NCBI GenBank assembly: GCA_024645155.1
Contig: JAHEGF010000098.1
Span: 1 to 11,126, forward strand
Length of the DNA stretch: 11,126 bases
Source: Phyllobacteriaceae bacterium
Lineage (GTDB): Bacteria > Pseudomonadota > Alphaproteobacteria > Rhizobiales > Rhizobiaceae
Reading direction: 5' to 3'
Below, piece by piece: positions 7,867 to 11,126 of the stretch; within the stretch, counting starts at the first letter, position 1; each line of letters begins with the position of its first letter. A program made the translations under genes and the position numbers. The notes under the pieces are model-generated. The model searched no databases. It saw only the letters and a program-made list of their open reading frames with translations, and was not told the origin of the DNA.

Positions 7867-8675
7867 CGAAAATGAAACTGGTTGTAATGGGTGCAGCCGG
7901 ACGGATGGGCCAATCCCTTGTCCGCGCAATTGCCGAAGTGACGGACGCCGAACTGTGCGGGGCCGTCGAACGCCCCGATTCACCGCATCTGGGCGAAGAC
8001 GCCGGCACGCTGGCTGGGACCGGCGCGAGCGGTGTTGTCATTGGCGACGATCCGCTGGTTGCGATTGCCGCAGCTGATGGTGTGCTCGACTTTACGTCGC
8101 CCGACAATTCGGTCACGGTCGCAAGCTATGCGGCCCAGGCCCGTGTCGTTCACATCCTTGGTACCACCGGTCTTGATATTCAGCATGACAAGGCAATAAC
8201 GGCTGCGGCCCGCCACGCGACAATCGTCAAATCCGGCAACATGAGCCTCGGCGTCAACCTGCTCGCGGTACTGGTGGAAAATGCGGCCCGCGCACTGGAA
8301 GCCGCTGATTTCGATATCGAGGTGCTAGAGATGCATCACCGCCATAAGGTCGATGCCCCGTCAGGAACGGCGCTTTTGCTGGGCCAGGCCGCAGCCACCG
8401 GACGCGGCATCAAACTTGCGGACAATTCCGTTCGCATGCGTGACGGGCATACCGGTCCGCGCGCAGAGGGCACCATCGGTTTTGCCACGCTTCGCGGCGG
8501 CTCGGTTGTCGGCGAACATTCGGTCATCCTCGCCGGCACCGGTGAAAAGATCACGCTGTCCCACAGCGCCGGTGACCGCTCTATCTTTGCCCGCGGTGCG
8601 GTGCGCGCCGCTTTGTGGGCCAATGGGCGGAAGCCGGGCATTTATTCGATGCGCGATGTCCTCGGGCTCGCGTGA
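7863..8675 (+). CDS. dapB: 4-hydroxy-tetrahydrodipicolinate reductase DapB
   Basis: NAD(P)H-dependent cytosolic reductase of lysine and diaminopimelate synthesis, reducing the DapA product to tetrahydrodipicolinate. It has 270 residues, the normal length. Residues 10-16 (GAAGRMG) form the dinucleotide-binding loop, ILGTTGL (98-104) is the conserved cofactor-side motif, SGNMSLGVNLL (134-144) is conserved, and EMHHRHKVDAPSGTAL (156-171) carries catalytic H158 and K162 and the substrate-binding GT. The start ATG overlaps the ABC exporter stop by four bases (ATGA), so translation is probably coupled; an alternative ATG three codons in (MKLVV) cannot be excluded. A 27-base gap separates it from gpmA. 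The link to the exporter is positional only. Identity is secure. Confidence 0.97.
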   Translation: MTKMKLVVMGAAGRMGQSLVRAIAEVTDAELCGAVERPDSPHLGEDAGTLAGTGASGVVIGDDPLVAIAAADGVLDFTSPDNSVTVASYAAQARVVHILGTTGLDIQHDKAITAAARHATIVKSGNMSLGVNLLAVLVENAARALEAADFDIEVLEMHHRHKVDAPSGTALLLGQAAATGRGIKLADNSVRMRDGHTGPRAEGTIGFATLRGGSVVGEHSVILAGTGEKITLSHSAGDRSIFARGAVRAALWANGRKPGIYSMRDVLGLA

Positions 8676-8702
8676 ACGTTTTGCCACCTGAAAGGAAACA
8701 CC

Positions 8703-9323
8703 ATGTCGGGAACGCTCATCCTGGTCCGTCACGGACAGAGCGAATGGAACTTGAAAAACCTTTTTACCGGGTGGCGCGATGCCGACCTGACCGAAAAGGG
8801 ACACGCCGAGGCGAAGGCGGCGGGCGCCTTGCTCAATGAACGCGGTTACCGGTTTGACATCGCCTTTACTTCGGTATTGCAGCGCGCCGAAAAAACCTGT
8901 CAGCACATCCTCGATGCGGTCGGCCAGCCGGATCTCGAGACAATTCACGACCAGGCGCTCAATGAACGCGACTACGGAGACCTGGCTGGCCTCAACAAGG
9001 ATGATGCGCGCAAGAAATGGGGCGATGAACAGGTGCATATCTGGCGCCGCTCCTATGATGTTCCGCCGCCGGGGGGCGAGAGCCTGCGCGATACCGGCGC
9101 CCGTGTCTGGCCCTTTTACATGGGCAGGATCCTGCCCCATGTGTTGCGCGGCGAGACCGTGCTGGTCGCTGCCCACGGCAATTCCCTGCGCTCGCTGATC
9201 ATGGCGCTTGATGGCCTGACGGGTGACCAGGTTGTCAAGGTGGAACTGGCAACCGGAGTGCCGGTTATCTACAGGCTGAACGCCGATTCGACGGTCGCCA
9301 GCAAGGAGATCGTGGAAGTGTGA
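8703..9323 (+). CDS. gpmA: 2,3-bisphosphoglycerate-dependent phosphoglycerate mutase
   Basis: Glycolytic/gluconeogenic enzyme interconverting 3- and 2-phosphoglycerate through a phosphohistidine. It has 206 residues, the short form common in alphaproteobacteria (E. coli GpmA is 250). LVRHGQSEWN gives the phosphorylated H10, LNERDYGDL gives E88 as the acid/base residue and R89, the family-specific RRSYDVPPPGGESL follows, and AAHGNSLR carries the second active-site H158. These motifs separate it from generic histidine phosphatases. AAAGGAAA at about 8691-8698 is a good ribosome site for ATG 8703. It is the last protein gene of the glk cluster; with glk it puts two sugar-catabolic steps in one transcription unit. 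Identity secure. Confidence 0.96.
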   Translation: MSGTLILVRHGQSEWNLKNLFTGWRDADLTEKGHAEAKAAGALLNERGYRFDIAFTSVLQRAEKTCQHILDAVGQPDLETIHDQALNERDYGDLAGLNKDDARKKWGDEQVHIWRRSYDVPPPGGESLRDTGARVWPFYMGRILPHVLRGETVLVAAHGNSLRSLIMALDGLTGDQVVKVELATGVPVIYRLNADSTVASKEIVEV

Positions 9324-9375
9324 ACGATGTTGGCGTTTTCGCGTGGCGGATTTGCTGCCGTTACCGAGAAACGCG

Positions 9376-9404
9376 TTGACACATAGGCGGGGCAGCCGTA
9401 AACG
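9376..9404 (+). promoter_or_regulatory. Promoter of tRNA-Leu(CAG)
   Basis: TTGACA (9376-9381) is a perfect -35 hexamer; a 17-base spacer leads to TAAACG (9399-9404), a partial -10. This would start transcription about 9411, only a few bases before the mature tRNA 5' end at 9416. That geometry is typical for tRNA promoters, so the tRNA need not depend on gpmA readthrough. Confidence 0.65.
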
Positions 9405-9415
9405 GTTCGGCGCTT

Positions 9416-9502
9416 GCCCAGGTGGCGGAATTGGTAGACGCGCCAGCTTCAGGTGCTGGTACTCGCAAGGGTGTGGAGGTTCGAGTCCTCTCCTGGGCAC
9501 CA
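9416..9502 (+). tRNA. tRNA-Leu (anticodon CAG)
   Basis: An 87-base gene with encoded CCA, decoding CUG. Acceptor stem GCCCAGG (9416-9422) pairs with CCTGGGC (9492-9498); A9499 is the leucine-type discriminator and 9500-9502 is CCA. The anticodon stem CCAGC (9443-9447) pairs with GCTGG (9455-9459) around loop TTCAGGT, with anticodon CAG at 9450-9452. A long variable arm (class II) follows. The T arm is GGAGG / CCTCT with loop TTCGAGT (9480-9486). The gene is complete, although integrase debris begins within about 90 bases. Confidence 0.97.
9475..9502. other. Probable integration (att) site at the tRNA-Leu 3' end
   Basis: The T arm and 3' acceptor strand of tRNA genes are the usual crossover region for tyrosine integrases of the P4/island type. 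An integrase remnant starts about 90 bases downstream in the same orientation, the usual arrangement for an element-borne integrase next to its attL. The tRNA itself is intact, as expected when the element carries a copy of the 3' end. I found no second copy of the segment in the rest of the window, so the core limits are inferred. Confidence 0.4.
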
Positions 9503-9514
9503 AGATATCTTCGC

Positions 9515-9586
9515 ATTGCATACCAAGCCGCGGAATTTCAAGGGCTTTTTCCTTATTCTCCTACCCATAGATAACAATTGCATACC
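9515..9586. repeat. Direct repeat ATTGCATACC, two copies
   Basis: The ten-base word ATTGCATACC occurs at 9515-9524 and again at 9577-9586, 62 bases apart, entirely within the short gap between the tRNA and the integrase remnant. This is where integrase arm-type binding sites would lie in an attL. A chance repeat is possible; two copies of a ten-mer in under 100 bases is suggestive, not proof. Confidence 0.4.
9525..9552 (+). terminator. Weak candidate terminator after tRNA-Leu
   Basis: AAGCC (9525-9529) can pair with GGCTT (9543-9547) across a 13-base loop, running into a T tract that ends at 9550. The stem is short and the loop long, so this is a poor intrinsic terminator, but it lies where tRNA transcription should end. 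Confidence 0.3.
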
Positions 9587-9593
9587 CCCAAAG

Positions 9594-10174
9594 GCCTTGT
9601 CCGATCTGCAAATCAGGAAGGCAAGACAACGCGATAAGCCATACCAGATGGCTGACAGATTGGGGCTGTCCTGCAGATACATCCCAGCGGGTCCCAACTG
9701 TGGCGGATGAAATAACGGATTCTCGGAAAGGAGAAACTCCTTGCCCTGGGCGCGTATCCTGTCGTGTCGCTTAAAGACGCGCGCAAGAACCGCTGGTACA
9801 TTGATGATTTGGCAAAGCCGATCCACAACCGCCGGATCTCCCAGATAACAGCCGCAGAACTGTTGCGCCTGCTGAAGCCGATCGAAAAACGCAGCAGGCG
9901 TGAGACGGCCAAGAAACTCTGCGCTGCCATTTCCGCGATCTTTCGACTGGCCATGGTCACCATGCGTGCGCCTGCCGACCCGTCAGCTGCCCTTAAGGAT
10001 GTGCTTTTACCTCCCAAGGTAACCGGCCGGGCGGCAATCACCGACGAAAAAGAATTCGGAGAGCTGTTACGCCGCCTGGTCGATTATTCTGAATCGCCGG
10101 TCATCCCAGCGGCAATGAAGTTTCAAGTCCTTGCCTGTTCACGTCCAGGAGAGGTGCGCGTGCTCCCCACATAG
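9594..10174 (+). pseudogene. Decayed P4-type tyrosine integrase (N-terminal and core-binding parts only)
   Basis: Remnant of a site-specific recombinase with an N-terminal arm-binding domain. Homology starts at ALSDLQIRKARQRDKPYQMADRLGL (from 9594), which matches the usual integrase opening, with no ATG at the expected place (only TTG 9597). It continues as CRYIPAG, then loses one base near 9693-9697: the frame ending in TGA 9708-9710 gives way to a second frame reading LWRMK. TAA at 9713-9715 stands where the family has Tyr. The second frame then reads KEKLLALGAYPVVSLKDARK and, abruptly from about 9788, NRWYIDDLAKPIHNRRIS and the core-binding helix region (ELLRLLKPIEKRSRRETAKK). Some 50-60 residues normally lying between are absent. 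It ends with CSRPGEVR then VLPT-stop at 10174; the catalytic domain beyond this first Arg (HxxR, Tyr) is missing. It cannot be functional. Same strand as the tRNA. Confidence 0.88.
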
Positions 10175-10176
10175 CT

Positions 10177-10476
10177 TTGCGTGCCGAGGTGTACTGGCCG
10201 CAGGCCAGTTTTGATGCCATCGCGGAATTCAAGCCCGGAAATGCTCCGGCGCCCGAAACAGGGACCGTTCTCGGTACCCTTCCGGGAAATTTCAATCCGT
10301 GTGGCAAGGCGAAACTCAAAACAAATATTGACGCCGCGGAAAATCCGGGCGGCACATCGTATACCTACAGCAGGGAAGGCGGCGATGTGCCATTGACCTT
10401 TGAGATGAAAGGCGATTGGACGATTAAGGCCGGCACCTCGCGCCGAAACAAGGCATGCGGAGCTGCCTTCATCTGA
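10177..10476 (+). pseudogene. Start-less 99-codon frame of unknown identity, probably a gene 3' fragment
   Basis: I do not recognise this protein. The frame begins to look like protein right after the integrase remnant (ALRAEVYWPQASFDAIAEF...) and ends at TGA 10474-10476. The only start is TTG 10177 with no ribosome site, and the same frame stays open upstream through integrase sequence, so the 5' part of the gene is probably gone. The product is hydrophilic, Gly/Pro/Lys-rich, without a signal peptide or membrane segment, and has two cysteines (in FNPCGK and KACG). Beta-type stretches such as GDVPLTFEMKGDWTIKAG suggest a small beta-domain C-terminus. Its stop overlaps the stop of the minus-strand LacI-type gene by eight bases. 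It may be cargo of the lost element or host sequence joined by the deletion. A spurious frame is also possible. Confidence 0.4.
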
Positions 10477-11126
10477 GTTTCCGGGTGCTGCCGCGAACAA
10501 TGAGGTCGACATCAACCAACTCGAAACCAACATTCTGTGTTTCATGTTCGCCATTCAACCGGCGCAAAAGTAATGCTCCCGCTTTGCGGCCTAGAGTGAG
10601 CCTGTCTTGGCGAATCGTGGTCAGCGTAGGCAAATAATACTCGGCAAGTTCGACGTCGTCGAAGCCGACAACTGACATGTTGTCCGGCACCTTGATGCCT
10701 GCGCGATGCAGGCCGGCGATCAGACCAAAGGCCATTTCATCTGAAGCACAGAAGATGGCGCTTGGCCATTCGCTACGCGGCATGCCAAGGATCTGCCCTG
10801 CAGCGTTCCTACCGGAGCGCAACGAAAAATCTCCCTGAATGACCAATTCGGGTGGTGCCGGCAGGCCGAGTTGGGCCAACTCTGCGAGAACAGCGTCGCG
10901 GCGGACGACAGTCAGTATGTTGTCAGCCGGGCCGGTTAAATGAGCGATTCGCCGATGACCGAGATCGTAAAGGTGCTGCACAGCCAGTTGCGCACCCTTG
11001 AAATTGTCGGAACGAACCGATGGCGCGGCCGCCGCAGCGTTCCATTCGCAGGCATAGATGATCGGCGGCAGCCTGCTGATCTGATGCTGGGTCGACGCCA
11101 AAAGCGCCTGCAAAGATCCGTCGAGC
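10469..11126 (-). CDS. LacI/GalR-family transcriptional regulator, N-terminus off the window
   Basis: Sugar-type repressor/activator with a periplasmic-binding-protein-like effector domain. Reading from the right edge, 218 residues are visible before the stop (complement of 10469-10471). Family features: LPPIIYACEWN strand; DNFKGAQLAVQHLYDLGHRRIAHLTG; the linker-like QGDFSLRSGRNAAGQIL; PSAIFCASDEMAFGLIAGLHRAGIKVPDN and VVGFDDVELAEYYLPTLTTIRQD, the classic C-terminal block; and the ending DLIVRGSTRKLR (typical ELxVRxST). Whole members have about 330-345 residues, so about 120, including the DNA-binding helix-turn-helix, lie beyond 11126. The effector and targets cannot be told. It converges on the unknown 10177-10476 frame with an eight-base overlap of stops. 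It is intact as far as seen. Confidence 0.9.
   Translation of the reverse strand, partial: LDGSLQALLASTQHQISRLPPIIYACEWNAAAAAPSVRSDNFKGAQLAVQHLYDLGHRRIAHLTGPADNILTVVRRDAVLAELAQLGLPAPPELVIQGDFSLRSGRNAAGQILGMPRSEWPSAIFCASDEMAFGLIAGLHRAGIKVPDNMSVVGFDDVELAEYYLPTLTTIRQDRLTLGRKAGALLLRRLNGEHETQNVGFELVDVDLIVRGSTRKLR

Noticed and set aside
8361..9521. Minus-strand open frame of 386 codons opposite dapB, gpmA and the tRNA
   Set aside because: It is antisense to two well-defined enzymes and runs through the tRNA; no domain seen.
10101..10355. Minus-strand open frame across the integrase/unknown seam
   Set aside because: No ribosome site or domain; it crosses a junction between two unrelated sequences and competes with better plus-strand readings.
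9503..11126. CRISPR array, toxin-antitoxin pair or defence genes in the accessory stretch
   Set aside because: No regular repeat-spacer pattern, no small gene pair and no nuclease or defence motif was found; only integrase debris and one unknown fragment.

Overview
The window looks like a chromosomal segment of an alphaproteobacterium, most likely Hyphomicrobiales (Rhizobiales). Supporting this are the moderately high GC content, strong codon-position bias, short (206-residue) cofactor-dependent phosphoglycerate mutase, roughly 340-residue glucokinase with DIGGTNARF and EGGH motifs, and the gene order uppP / GST / queG / SDR / mepA and glk / ABC exporter / dapB / gpmA. The genus cannot be fixed from the sequence alone.

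Layout. (1) 1-692, minus strand: uppP (undecaprenyl-diphosphatase), its C-terminus cut by the window edge. (2) 693-873: divergent intergenic region with a GST leader and a perfect 6+1+6 palindrome. (3) 874-3604, plus strand: a tightly coupled trio of glutathione S-transferase-like protein, epoxyqueuosine reductase QueG and an atypical SDR/epimerase-like protein, each stop overlapping the next start. After 84 bases comes mepA (3689-4711), a secreted zinc murein endopeptidase. (4) 4712-4863: AT-rich intergenic region that probably drives the next cluster. (5) 4864-9323, plus strand: glk, an ABC exporter half-transporter, dapB (overlapping the exporter by 4 bases) and gpmA. This links sugar phosphorylation, lower glycolysis and lysine/diaminopimelate synthesis. 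(6) 9416-9502: tRNA-Leu(CAG) with its own consensus-type promoter and encoded CCA.

(7) 9503-10476 is the one accessory stretch. Directly downstream of the tRNA lies a decayed P4-type tyrosine integrase. Its N-terminal homology can be followed through one frameshift, one Tyr-to-stop change, an apparent internal deletion and a truncation just after the first catalytic-type Arg. Fused behind it, in another frame, is a start-less 99-codon open frame of unknown identity. This is best read as the scar of an integrative element that entered at the tRNA-Leu 3' end and was later mostly deleted. (8) 10469-11126, minus strand: a LacI/GalR-family regulator, its N-terminal DNA-binding part beyond the window, whose stop overlaps the end of the unknown frame tail to tail.

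How the genes work together: uppP, mepA and dapB all touch peptidoglycan (carrier lipid recycling, crosslink cleavage, mDAP precursor). glk and gpmA serve glycolysis. queG completes queuosine in tRNA anticodons. I do not see a convincing undescribed system; the most informative non-routine signal is the tRNA-Leu integration scar.
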